A stretch of DNA of 64,000 nucleotides from an uncultured Alphaproteobacteria bacterium (GTDB lineage Bacteria > Pseudomonadota > Alphaproteobacteria > Puniceispirillales > Marisalimonadaceae). The notes beneath the pieces are model-generated. The model worked only from the letters and a program-made list of their open reading frames with translations, made no database searches and had not been told where the DNA came from. The first letter of the stretch is position 1. Every line of letters begins with the position of its first letter. Position numbers and translations under genes: made by a program. The stretch is from positions 1 to 64,000 of the forward strand of contig CAKZQZ010000046.1 in assembly GCA_937142855.1 (NCBI GenBank). Direction: 5' to 3'. Below are positions 54,687 to 63,355 of the stretch, piece by piece.

Positions 54687-55762
54687 CCCTTGATGGTCAA
54701 TCCAAAACCATTTAATGCAATTGCAGAAGCTTTTTTATTAGATAAAATAGTCATATTTTTTACTCCTAAATCAGTTAATATTTGAGCTCCAACCCCATAA
54801 TCTCTTATGTTATTATTTTTAGTTATTAAATTTTTTGGCTTAGACAAATTATTTGATATAGATATTGGTGATTCATCTCTAATTAAAATTATTATTCCAT
54901 TTTTATTTTCAGAAATTTTTATCATTGCCTTAGAAAGTTCTGAGCCATTCCTTTCACTAGATTGGTCACCTAATACATCAGAAAAAAGATCCAAAGCATG
55001 AACCCTAACAAGGATTGTATCATTACTATCAATAACTCCTTTTACTAATGCAATGTGCTCTGAATTATCAATTATATTTTTAAAAAAAATTATTCTCCAA
55101 ACACCTCCAAATTGACTCTCCAAAATAGATTCAGAAATCCTTTTAACGTAAACTTCATTCTTTCGACGATAAGAAATTAAATCTGCTATTGAAGCAATCT
55201 TGATATTATGTTTTTTAGAAAATTTTATAAGGTCGGGCAACCTTGCCATTTCACCATTATCATTCATTATTTCACAAATAACACCAGAAGGATTAGAGTT
55301 TGCCAATTTAGCAATATCAACCACAGCTTCGGTATGACCAGCTCTTATAAGAGAACCTCCATCCTTTGATATAAGGGGGAAAACATGCCCAGGAGTAGTT
55401 ATATCATTTTTTGTAGAATTAATATCTATTGCAGTTTTAATAGTTAAAGATCTATCTGCAGCAGATATGCCTGTAGTTACCCCTTCAGTTGCTTCTATTG
55501 AAACTGTAAATGCTGTCTCAAACCTTCCCTCATTTCTTCTCTCCATAAGAGATAAGCCTAGTTTTTCTGATTGAGTACGTGTCAATGATAAACAAATAAG
55601 TCCTCTACCATATTTAGCCATGAAATTAATAGTTTCAGGAGAAGCATACTCTCCCAAAACACATAGATCTCCTTCATTTTCTCTATTTTCGTCATCAACT
55701 AAAATGAATATTTTACCTTCCGAGGCGTCTTTTATAACCTCTTCAATACTAGATAAACTCAA
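54668..55762 (-). CDS. ribB: 3,4-dihydroxy-2-butanone 4-phosphate synthase with a degenerate GTP cyclohydrolase II domain (RibBX type)
   Basis: A 364-aa RibBA-like protein. The DHBP synthase domain (about 1-200) is intact: D-D-E-N-R-E-N-E-G-D and R-A-G-H-T-E-A. The C-terminal RibA-like domain (about 205-364) keeps R-V-H near the start and R-D-Y-G-V-G-A-Q-I-L-T-D-L-G near the end. Where GCHII has three zinc cysteines (C-D-C-G type loop), it reads D-V-L-G-D-Q-S-S-E-R-N-G. The catalytic E-G-R-G-I-G-L is missing too. GTP cyclohydrolase II activity is therefore unlikely, and another ribA must exist elsewhere. Confidence 0.93.
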   Translation of the reverse strand: MSLSSIEEVIKDASEGKIFILVDDENRENEGDLCVLGEYASPETINFMAKYGRGLICLSLTRTQSEKLGLSLMERRNEGRFETAFTVSIEATEGVTTGISAADRSLTIKTAIDINSTKNDITTPGHVFPLISKDGGSLIRAGHTEAVVDIAKLANSNPSGVICEIMNDNGEMARLPDLIKFSKKHNIKIASIADLISYRRKNEVYVKRISESILESQFGGVWRIIFFKNIIDNSEHIALVKGVIDSNDTILVRVHALDLFSDVLGDQSSERNGSELSKAMIKISENKNGIIILIRDESPISISNNLSKPKNLITKNNNIRDYGVGAQILTDLGVKNMTILSNKKASAIALNGFGLTIKGWKKIN

Positions 55763-55791
55763 TTAAATCTCCAAAAATACTTTTACAAAAG

Positions 55792-56400
55792 TTATTTACT
55801 TGCATTAATTCTTTCTAAATATCTTGCTAAAATATCAATTTCTACATTAACAAGTGTGTTTGGTTTATAAATTTTAAAACTAGTATTGTCCCATGTAAAA
55901 GGGACAATATTTACTGAAAATGTATTATCTATTATTTCATTAATAGTTAAAGAAACCCCATCAATTGTTACAGATCCCTTAGGAGCAAAATATTTCATAA
56001 ATTTCTTATTTACTAAAAAAACAACTTTAAAAGAACCATTAATTTTTTTTATCTCTTTGACTGTGGCTGTAGTATCAACATGTCCATACACAAAGTGACC
56101 ACCTATTTCATCACCTACTTTTAATGATTTTTCTAAATTTATGAAATCACCAACCTTCCATTCTAAAAAATTGGTTTTTGAAACAGTTTCATCACTTACA
56201 TCAAAAAATAATACACAATCATTTCTTTTTTTTAGGGTAAGGCATATACCTGAACATGAAACAGATGCACCAATCAATAAATCATCAGAATTAAAATCAG
56301 AAGAATATTTATTATTCTCTACTTTAACTGAAAGTTCCCAATCACTTGGTTGAGCAATGTTTTCAATTTTACCAATATGACTAATTATGCCTGTAAACAT
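55792..56400 (-). CDS. ribE: Riboflavin synthase alpha subunit
   Basis: A 202-aa enzyme that dismutates two lumazine molecules to riboflavin. The two tandem lumazine-binding repeats are visible: M-F-T-G-I-I-S-H-I-G-K-I with S-V-S-C-S-G-I-C-L-T-L, and G-H-F-V-Y-G-H-V-D-T-T-A with G-V-S-L-T-I-N-E. The M-F-T-G-I start is diagnostic. It lies between ribD and ribB with short gaps. No FMN riboswitch is visible upstream of the rib genes. Confidence 0.96.
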   Translation of the reverse strand: MFTGIISHIGKIENIAQPSDWELSVKVENNKYSSDFNSDDLLIGASVSCSGICLTLKKRNDCVLFFDVSDETVSKTNFLEWKVGDFINLEKSLKVGDEIGGHFVYGHVDTTATVKEIKKINGSFKVVFLVNKKFMKYFAPKGSVTIDGVSLTINEIIDNTFSVNIVPFTWDNTSFKIYKPNTLVNVEIDILARYLERINASK

Positions 56401-56402
56401 TT

Positions 56403-57512
56403 TTAAGCCTCATTTGAATGATTACGTATTTCTAAAACATCATCATCAAGTATTCTTAAAAATGATATTTGGTATTTTTTAAGTTGTTCAATATCTTTAT
56501 GGTTTAAATCATTGATAAAAGGAAGTCCATCATTTCCAATAATTTTACCCGAACGAAATATAATTAGTTTATCAACCATATTTAAAGATAATAAAATTGT
56601 GCTGAGTTTTGATCCTGATTCAATTAATAAGTTATTAATACCTTTGTTACAGAGATCCCTAAAAATAAAATTAAAGAATTCCTTATTATTTAGATCTTTA
56701 TTAACCATTATTTTCTTAATATTAGATAGTTTGTTAAGATGGTTACTAGAGTCATTTAAAGAATATAGATAAATATCATTGTTTATATTGTCTTGAAAAA
56801 TTTTATAACTAGAGTTTAATTTCAAATATCTATCTAAAATTACTATTGCTGGAGATCTATTTTCCATTCCTTCAAGTCTACAATTTAACATAGGATTATC
56901 AGTTATAATTGTTGAACTTGATGTTAAAATAGCATCATTTTGTGCTCTAATAAAATGTGTGCTTCTTCTACTTAATTCATTTGTAATCCATTTTGATTTT
57001 TTGTTTTTAAGAGCTATTTTTCCATCTAATGAACATGCAATCTTCAGAGTAACAAAAGGCTTGTTATTATGTAATCTTGAAAAAAAACCATCATAAATGT
57101 CTAAAGCGTCTTTTTCCATATACTTACTATGCACTTTTATATTATTTTTTTTAAAAAGATTTATACTTTTTCCATTTGTTCTTGGATCTGGATCAACACA
57201 GGAAATAAAAACTTCAGAAATACCAGACTCAATTATTAAGTCTGCACAAGATTTTCCATTAGTGTTTTTATGCGAGCAAGGTTCAAGAGTTACATAAATT
57301 GATGCATTTAGTAAAACTTTTTTATCTAAGACCTTATTTAAAGCATTTTCTTCAGCATGGGGTCGACCTGAGAAAGATGTTCTACCTGAAGAAATAAATA
57401 TATTGTTTTTTACAATAACACAGCCCACTGGAGGGTTTTGTCCAGTTGAACCTTTTGATCGAAAGGCCTCTAATAAAGCAAGATTCATCCATTTTTTATC
57501 ATCATTTGGCAT
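56403..57512 (-). CDS. ribD: Bifunctional riboflavin deaminase/reductase RibD
   Basis: A 369-aa enzyme for steps 2 and 3 of riboflavin synthesis. The N-terminal cytidine-deaminase-like domain has H-A-E-E-N (zinc His and catalytic Glu) and E-P-C-S-H-K-N-T-N-G-K-S-C. The two Cys ligands are there, but the usual C-S-H-x-G-x-T-P-P-C loop has one extra residue and no T-P-P. The C-terminal reductase domain has P-F-V-T-L-K-I-A-C-S-L-D-G-K and, late, N-L-L-I-E-S-G-S. It follows nrdR and overlaps no gene. Confidence 0.94.
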   Translation of the reverse strand: MPNDDKKWMNLALLEAFRSKGSTGQNPPVGCVIVKNNIFISSGRTSFSGRPHAEENALNKVLDKKVLLNASIYVTLEPCSHKNTNGKSCADLIIESGISEVFISCVDPDPRTNGKSINLFKKNNIKVHSKYMEKDALDIYDGFFSRLHNNKPFVTLKIACSLDGKIALKNKKSKWITNELSRRSTHFIRAQNDAILTSSSTIITDNPMLNCRLEGMENRSPAIVILDRYLKLNSSYKIFQDNINNDIYLYSLNDSSNHLNKLSNIKKIMVNKDLNNKEFFNFIFRDLCNKGINNLLIESGSKLSTILLSLNMVDKLIIFRSGKIIGNDGLPFINDLNHKDIEQLKKYQISFLRILDDDVLEIRNHSNEA

Positions 57513-57535
57513 GTTTAAATAAATTTTAGTAAAAA

Positions 57536-57988
57536 TTAGTCATTGATTTCTTTTTCAACAAACTTTTCAAAATCTTTTGCTTCTCTAAAATTTCTATAGA
57601 CAGAAGCATATCTAATGTAAGCTACGTTATCAATCTCTGCTAATGCATTCATTACCAGTTCTCCAATAAGCTTGGATTGAACATCACTGTCACCGCTTGA
57701 TTCTAATTGTCTGACAATACCGTTAGCAGCTCTATCAATATCATCATCATTAATTTGCCTTTTTCTTAATGCCATAAGCATTGATTTCATCAACTTATCC
57801 CTATCAAACGGTATTTTTTTACCATTTCTCTTAATTACAGATAAGTCTCGTAGTTGTATTCTTTCAAAAGTAGTAAAACGAGAACCACAACTAGTACATA
57901 ATCTTCTACGTCTAATAGTTGCTCCATCATCGCTAGCTCTAGAGTCTTTAACTTGGGTGTCCTCTTTACCACAAAATGGACATCTCAT
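57536..57988 (-). CDS. nrdR: Transcriptional repressor NrdR
   Basis: A 150-aa repressor of ribonucleotide reductase genes that senses ATP/dATP. The zinc ribbon is C3-x2-C6 ... C31-x2-C34 (M-R-C-P-F-C, C-T-S-C-G), with the family-specific V-K-D-S-R and R-R-R-R-L-C between. An ATP-cone follows ([16 protein letters not shown]). The length is normal. Linkage glyA-nrdR-ribD is widespread in alphaproteobacteria. No nrd gene or NrdR box is evident in the window. Confidence 0.97.
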   Translation of the reverse strand: MRCPFCGKEDTQVKDSRASDDGATIRRRRLCTSCGSRFTTFERIQLRDLSVIKRNGKKIPFDRDKLMKSMLMALRKRQINDDDIDRAANGIVRQLESSGDSDVQSKLIGELVMNALAEIDNVAYIRYASVYRNFREAKDFEKFVEKEIND

Positions 57989-58003
57989 TATTTACTCCTT
58001 ATA

Positions 58004-59275
58004 TTAATAAATTGGAAATTTTGAGCAAAGTTTTTTCACATCCTCAAAAACAGTTTTTTCGCACTCTTCGTTTGATTGTCCATTATCAAAAGAATCTAAA
58101 ACATCTGCTATAAAATTTCCAATTAAAGCAAATTCTTGAGAGCCAAAACCTCTGGTCGTTGCTGCAGCTGATCCAAATCGAATACCGGAAGTTATAGTAG
58201 GAGGTAAAGGATCAAATGGAATACCATTTTTATTACAAGTTAAACCAGCATTTTCTAAGGCAATTTCGGCATTTGCTCCAGTAATATTTTTACTTTTTAA
58301 ACTTAATAAAACTATATGATTGTCAGTACCACCCGAAATAATTTCAAAACCTCTATTTAATAAAGTATTAGATAGAGTCTGTGCATTCGAAACAATATTT
58401 TTGGCGTATACTTTAAATTCATCTGTAAGAGCTTCTCCAAAACCAGCGGCCTTTCCTGCTATCACATGCATTAAAGGTCCACCTTGAAGACCTGGAAAGA
58501 CTGCAGAGTTAATTTTTTTAAAAAAATTCTCATTATTAGTTAAAATCATTCCACCTCTTCCAGACCTAAGAGTTTTATGAGTAGTAGTTGTTACAATATC
58601 TGCGTAATCAATTGGATTTGGATGAACACCTCCAGCAACTAAACCAGAAAAGTGAGCCATATCAACTAAGAAAAATGCATTAACTTTATCAGCAATTTCT
58701 CTAAATTTTTTAAAATCTATAATCCTAGAATAGGCAGAACCACCCGCAATTATTAATTTAGGTTTATGTTCAAGAGTCAATTTTTCAATTTCATCAAAAT
58801 CTATTAATGAATTATCTTTTCTTACACCATACTGAATCGCATTAAACCACTTACCAGAAAGGTTAGGTTTAGCACCATGAGTAAGGTGACCTCCAGCTGC
58901 CAAACTCATACCAAGGATCGTATCTCCAGGCTTAAGCAAGCTTAAAAAAACAGCTTGATTTGCTTGTGCGCCAGAATGAGGTTGTACATTAACAAATTTG
59001 GCGTTAAATAATTTTTGCGCTCTATTTATGGCTAATTGTTCTACTTCATCAACAAATTCACAACCTCCATAATATCTTTTACCAGGTAAACCCTCAGCAT
59101 ATTTGTTAGTTAGAACAGAACCTTGCGCTTGTAACACAGATCTAGAAACAATATTCTCAGAAGCAATCAATTCTATTTGATTTTGTTGTCTAAAAAGTTC
59201 TTTATTTATAATGCTAGATAAAGAAGGATCATAATCAGCTATATCTTTGTTAAAAAAACCTTCTTTGTAGTACAT
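58004..59275 (-). CDS. glyA: Serine hydroxymethyltransferase
   Basis: A 423-aa PLP enzyme that interconverts serine and glycine, the main source of one-carbon units. The PLP lysine lies in [10 protein letters not shown]-like [11 protein letters not shown]. Other motifs are [23 protein letters not shown] and V-D-M-A-H-F-S-G-L. The length is normal. It sits between rpiB and nrdR with gaps of about 20 bp. No glycine riboswitch is visible upstream. Confidence 0.98.
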   Translation of the reverse strand: MYYKEGFFNKDIADYDPSLSSIINKELFRQQNQIELIASENIVSRSVLQAQGSVLTNKYAEGLPGKRYYGGCEFVDEVEQLAINRAQKLFNAKFVNVQPHSGAQANQAVFLSLLKPGDTILGMSLAAGGHLTHGAKPNLSGKWFNAIQYGVRKDNSLIDFDEIEKLTLEHKPKLIIAGGSAYSRIIDFKKFREIADKVNAFFLVDMAHFSGLVAGGVHPNPIDYADIVTTTTHKTLRSGRGGMILTNNENFFKKINSAVFPGLQGGPLMHVIAGKAAGFGEALTDEFKVYAKNIVSNAQTLSNTLLNRGFEIISGGTDNHIVLLSLKSKNITGANAEIALENAGLTCNKNGIPFDPLPPTITSGIRFGSAAATTRGFGSQEFALIGNFIADVLDSFDNGQSNEECEKTVFEDVKKLCSKFPIY

Positions 59276-59296
59276 TATAAACCTCTTAATAATTAA

Positions 59297-59725
59297 TTAT
59301 ATTTTGTTTACTCTGAGACTATGTCTTCCAGCCTCAAAATCAGTTTTCAAAAACTCTTCAACAATCTCTAGCGCTATTTTTTCACTTAAAATTCTTCCAC
59401 CCAATGCCAGTACATTTGCATCATTGTGTTTTCTACTTTTAGACGCCATTTCTACTGAAGTACATAATGCTGCTCTAATATGTTTAAATCTGTTAGCAGC
59501 CATAGATATGCCAATACCAGTGCCACAAAACAAAATACCAGTGGTATCCTTATTGTTTTTCAATTTATCTGACAAAATTCTTGCATAATCTGGATAATCT
59601 ACAGCATCCAGTGAGTTACATCCTACATCTTCAACTTGAAAATTCTGTTTAATTAGAAAATCCTTTACTTTTTCTTTTAAATTAAAACCACCATGATCTG
59701 AAGATAGAACGATTTTTTTAAACAT
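59297..59725 (-). CDS. rpiB: Ribose 5-phosphate isomerase B
   Basis: A 142-aa enzyme that interconverts ribose 5-phosphate and ribulose 5-phosphate. Motifs are S-S-D-H-G-G (8-13, with the catalytic acid/base His), D-Y-P-D-Y-A, the catalytic Cys67 in F-C-G-T-G-I-G, and N-V-L-A-L-G-G-R. The product ribulose 5-phosphate is the second substrate for riboflavin synthesis a few genes on. It is just upstream of glyA, a conserved pair. The 87 bp before it are AT-rich with no further gene. Confidence 0.96.
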   Translation of the reverse strand: MFKKIVLSSDHGGFNLKEKVKDFLIKQNFQVEDVGCNSLDAVDYPDYARILSDKLKNNKDTTGILFCGTGIGISMAANRFKHIRAALCTSVEMASKSRKHNDANVLALGGRILSEKIALEIVEEFLKTDFEAGRHSLRVNKI

Positions 59726-59812
59726 AAAATAATACCTAGTTTGTAAATTATATTTAACTCAGATACTAACAAACTTCAATTTTAAAGTTGATTTTTAGAA
59801 CAAATTTAAAGT

Positions 59813-60061
59813 TTAATAATCAAAATTAATTATTAAATTAAATAAAATATTATTGTTAATTAACCAATAAATAATAAGTGTGGGAATTAGTGATATAAAA
59901 AGTGAAATTAGGAGTTTTAATTTTAAGTTAGGATTATCGGGTGCAGATTTAGCATTACCTATGATTTTATCTCCAGATACATTAACTCCAAATGGAAGAG
60001 ACATAAAAAACACAATTAACCAAATCATTAAAAAAACTAAAAACAAAGAAACTGGACTCAT
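59813..60061 (-). CDS. DUF1467 family membrane protein
   Basis: An 82-aa protein with two transmembrane helices (about 4-23 and 51-70). The family marks are W-L-I-V-F-F-M-S-L-P-F-G-V near residue 14 and A-P-D-N-P-N-L-K-L-K-L before helix 2. The function is unknown. DUF1467 near rnj is a recurrent alphaproteobacterial arrangement and supports the taxonomic call. It is 9 bp after the RNase J gene. Confidence 0.88.
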   Translation of the reverse strand: MSPVSLFLVFLMIWLIVFFMSLPFGVNVSGDKIIGNAKSAPDNPNLKLKLLISLFISLIPTLIIYWLINNNILFNLIINFDY

Positions 60062-60070
60062 CTATACTTC

Positions 60071-61726
60071 CTAAACCCTGTTAATATGAATATCTATTAT
60101 CGGCCTTTTAGAAAAAGAAGATTTAAATTCACGTCTCACTAGTTTTGAAATTTGATAAGATAATTCACTATCTAAATTATCTAAGTTTGTATTTTCGTTC
60201 TCTATTAACCCTTCTATTTTTATAGCTGTATCAGCTATAACAGTTGAAACATTTTTTTCATTTGATACTCCTGTTTGAGTAATTTGAGGAGAAATTAAGA
60301 GATCTCCATCTTTATTTAAAACAATAGAGATAGATACAAATCCATTCCATAAACCGTGTCTTCTAGAAACAAACCTTTCATCATCTATAGGTATAACCTC
60401 GCCAGCATCATAAACATGTGTGGTAAAATTAAGCTTTGATACAACTCCATGAGAATTTTCATTAAGTTTAATAAATTCTCCATTCTTTGGTTTTATAACA
60501 ACTGGAACTTGGCATTCATTTGCTAATATTGAATGTGCTTCAATGTGCTCCCTAGTTCCATGAACGGGAATAGAAATTTTAGGTTTTATGAATGAGTACA
60601 TATCAATTAACTCATCTCGTGAAGGATGTCCTGAAACATGAACATTTTTATCATTATCAGTAATTATTTCGACCCCTTTTTCTAGAAATCTATTTTGAAC
60701 CTTAGAAATTGCATTTTCATTACCAGGAATTTGTCTGCTAGAAAATATTACCGTATCACCTCTAGTTAAATTAATATATTTATCTAAATCTTTAGAAATT
60801 CTGGAAAGTGCTGAATTAGGTTCTCCTTGTGAACCTGTACAAATAATAAGAAGATTAGATTTGGGTATTAAATTTATATCTTTGAAAGAGACTAGATCCG
60901 GAATATTCGTTAAATAACCAACTTCTTTAGCAGCATCGATAGCTCTTAATAAGGCTCTTCCAATGATCACAACAGATCTACTTGTTTTTAAAGCTATATC
61001 AAGAAGTGATTTAATCCTGCTAATATTTGAAGAAAAACATGTGGTAAGAACTATATTTTTTTTATTTTTAATTTCTTTTAACAATCCATTATAAGCAAAC
61101 GTCTCAGAAGGTGTTCTTCCATCAACTAATGCATTAGTTGAATCACATACCATTGCCAAAACACCATCACTACCTATTGATCTAAAGCTTTTAAAATCAA
61201 TATTTTCACTCAAGTTTTTTGATTGTTCTAGCTTCCAATCGCCAGAATGAAATATTTTACCTTTTGGAGTAGATATTAAGATTGATATTGGATCAGGAAT
61301 TGAATGCGAAGTGTCTATAGCTTTTACCTTAAAGTCACCAATTATTATTTCTTGGTTTACATTAAGGACATTAAGCTTTAATAGCCCTCCTTTTTTATTT
61401 TCGTTTAATTTTCTTTTTAATAACGCAATTGTAAAGGCAGTTCCCCAGACAGGACAATTTATATATTCTGCAAAATATGGAATTGCACCAATATGATCTT
61501 CATGTCCATGAGTTAAAAAGATACCTAAAAATTTATCTCCTAAAGATTTAATAAATTCAAAATCAGGTAATAAAACATCAATTCCTAAATCTGTTTCATC
61601 TGGAAAAGAAATTCCTAAATCTATAAGTATCCATTTGTCATTAAAATGATATAAATTTGCATTCATACCTATTTCTTCGGACCCACCAACAGGAAGAAAA
61701 ATTAAATCTGATTTATCAAAACTCAT
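60071..61726 (-). CDS. rnj: Ribonuclease J
   Basis: A 551-aa metallo-beta-lactamase/beta-CASP ribonuclease with 5'-to-3' exo- and endonuclease activity in mRNA decay and rRNA maturation. The zinc motif is H73-G-H75-E-D77-H78 (L-T-H-G-H-E-D-H-I-G). Further landmarks are H-S-I-P-D, F-H-S-G-D-W-K, G-S-Q-G-E-P and V-S-G-H-P-S-R-D-E-L, with P-V-H-G-T-R-E-H near residue 380. The order birA-coaX-rnj is typical of alphaproteobacteria. Confidence 0.97.
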   Translation of the reverse strand: MSFDKSDLIFLPVGGSEEIGMNANLYHFNDKWILIDLGISFPDETDLGIDVLLPDFEFIKSLGDKFLGIFLTHGHEDHIGAIPYFAEYINCPVWGTAFTIALLKRKLNENKKGGLLKLNVLNVNQEIIIGDFKVKAIDTSHSIPDPISILISTPKGKIFHSGDWKLEQSKNLSENIDFKSFRSIGSDGVLAMVCDSTNALVDGRTPSETFAYNGLLKEIKNKKNIVLTTCFSSNISRIKSLLDIALKTSRSVVIIGRALLRAIDAAKEVGYLTNIPDLVSFKDINLIPKSNLLIICTGSQGEPNSALSRISKDLDKYINLTRGDTVIFSSRQIPGNENAISKVQNRFLEKGVEIITDNDKNVHVSGHPSRDELIDMYSFIKPKISIPVHGTREHIEAHSILANECQVPVVIKPKNGEFIKLNENSHGVVSKLNFTTHVYDAGEVIPIDDERFVSRRHGLWNGFVSISIVLNKDGDLLISPQITQTGVSNEKNVSTVIADTAIKIEGLIENENTNLDNLDSELSYQISKLVRREFKSSFSKRPIIDIHINRV

Positions 61727-61743
61727 TAAAATACCAAAGTTAC

Positions 61744-62538
61744 CTAAACACTTTTATTTTTTAAATATAAGTAAACCAAACCCACTAAGGTAAGATCATC
61801 TCTTATTAAATCCACACAAGAAAGAGATTTCTTAAACAAATGACTTAACCCCCCTGTTGCTATGACTTTATAATCACTATAATCATCATTTGATTTAATC
61901 TTTTGAATTAAGCCCTCGATCATTGAAACATAACCCCAAAAAATACCTGACTCCATGGCGTTAATAGTATTTTTACCTATTATTGAACTTCTATCAGTTA
62001 AAGCTTTCAGGGATACCCTTGGAAGACTTGCAGCTGCCATATAAAGAGATTCTAAAGATAAATTTATACCAGGTGCAATTATACCGCCATTATAACTACC
62101 ATCTTCACCAACCAAATCAAAAGTAGTCGCAGTGCCAAAATCAATTACAATTGCTGGAGAAAGTCCTAGTTTTTCAGTGGCATAAGAATTAACTATTCTA
62201 TCAGCCCCAGCTTCTTTGGGGTTGTCAATATTAACCTTTAGTCCTAAATCCATACCCTCTTCACCAACAACCAGTGGTGATATTTTAAAATATTTTCTAA
62301 TTAGTGATTTAATATTAAACAAACTCTCTGGAACAACAGATGCTATACATATACCAGTAATATCTTTTATTTTAAAATTTGACAAATCCAGCATTTGCAA
62401 AAGCCAGGGATAATACATATCAGCGGTTCTTTTGGTATCATTATTTATTCTCCAACAACCACATTGCTCAATTTTTTTGGAATAAGAATATAACGCAAAA
62501 ACAGTATTTGTATTTCCACAGTCAATTACTAATATCAT
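61744..62538 (-). CDS. coaX: Type III pantothenate kinase
   Basis: A 264-aa enzyme for the first step of coenzyme A synthesis, of the ASKHA fold. Motifs are V-I-D-C-G-N-T-N-T (4-12), the G-A-D-R-I-V-N segment with the catalytic Asp near residue 107, I-D-F-G-T-A-T-T-F-D and G-G-I-I-A-P-G. Type III kinases are insensitive to CoA feedback. It overlaps birA by 4 bp (ATGA), so translation is coupled, and rnj follows after 17 bp. Confidence 0.96.
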   Translation of the reverse strand: MILVIDCGNTNTVFALYSYSKKIEQCGCWRINNDTKRTADMYYPWLLQMLDLSNFKIKDITGICIASVVPESLFNIKSLIRKYFKISPLVVGEEGMDLGLKVNIDNPKEAGADRIVNSYATEKLGLSPAIVIDFGTATTFDLVGEDGSYNGGIIAPGINLSLESLYMAAASLPRVSLKALTDRSSIIGKNTINAMESGIFWGYVSMIEGLIQKIKSNDDYSDYKVIATGGLSHLFKKSLSCVDLIRDDLTLVGLVYLYLKNKSV

Positions 62539-63275
62539 GATAAACCTTTATTAATAATAGAATAATTATCAATAGAATTATACTCATATATATCTGTACC
62601 AGAAGCTAATTTTATAGTACCAGCATCCCCTAACCCTAAAAAAGTACCTGAGATAGTCTCCGTATTCGAATTAAATTTTATAGAAATAGTTTTCATTTTA
62701 TATTTTAAGAAGCTATTAATTTTATCTTTAAAAAAAATGAACCCATTTTCATTCCAAATTTTATAATTAAAAAAAAATTGGTTTAGAACTTCATAAGCAA
62801 TTTCTTGAAGTGACATTTTCAAATCAATATAATCGGTAATATTTGTTGTTTCCCATTTATCTTCAATTTCAGGTGATTTTTTTACATTGAGACCAATTCC
62901 TGCAACAATAAAATCATGAGAAGATTCTAAAAGAATACCTGAAATTTTTTTGTTTTTAACTAGAATATCGTTAGGCCATTTTAATTCTATTAATTTTTGA
63001 TTAATGCCAAATTTAACTAACAGCTCAATGATTGAAATTCCTAAAATCAATGACAATTGTTGCCAATACTTTTTTTCTTGTTTAGGCCTTATAATTGTTG
63101 ATAAAAACAAGTTACCTTCCAAAGAAGTCCATTTATTATCATTTCTTCCTCTACCCTTTGTTTGCGAATAGGATAGATAAGATGTGCCCTCGTCCAAACC
63201 AGCCTTAGCACCCTCCAATGCAATATCATTGGTGCTTGAACAAGTAGTAAGTGTTTTTAAATTTATATTTACCAA
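62535..63275 (-). CDS. birA: Biotin-[acetyl-CoA-carboxylase] ligase (monofunctional BirA)
   Basis: A 246-aa enzyme that attaches biotin to the carboxylase carrier protein. Motifs are S-S-T-N-D near residue 13, K-G-R-G-R-N (38-43, adenylate loop), L-K-W-P-N-D-I-L-V and G-I-G-L-N-V. The DNA-binding HTH of E. coli BirA is absent, so it is a ligase only, as is usual in this class. The start is TTG at 63275; no ATG or GTG is available near the domain boundary. It lies downstream of nqrF, with 80 AT-rich bp between. Confidence 0.94.
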   Translation of the reverse strand: MVNINLKTLTTCSSTNDIALEGAKAGLDEGTSYLSYSQTKGRGRNDNKWTSLEGNLFLSTIIRPKQEKKYWQQLSLILGISIIELLVKFGINQKLIELKWPNDILVKNKKISGILLESSHDFIVAGIGLNVKKSPEIEDKWETTNITDYIDLKMSLQEIAYEVLNQFFFNYKIWNENGFIFFKDKINSFLKYKMKTISIKFNSNTETISGTFLGLGDAGTIKLASGTDIYEYNSIDNYSIINKGLS

Positions 63276-63355
63276 ATAATACTCAATACTTGTTAATATG
63301 AAGCTATAAAAAGATATTGCTATTGTTTAATTGTAGAAAAAAAATTTATTTTTAA

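Noticed and set aside
59726-59812. Imperfect 16-bp palindrome between DUF1467 and rpiB
   Set aside because: Contains a mismatch, consists almost only of A/T and has no T-run; indistinguishable from chance in this spacer.
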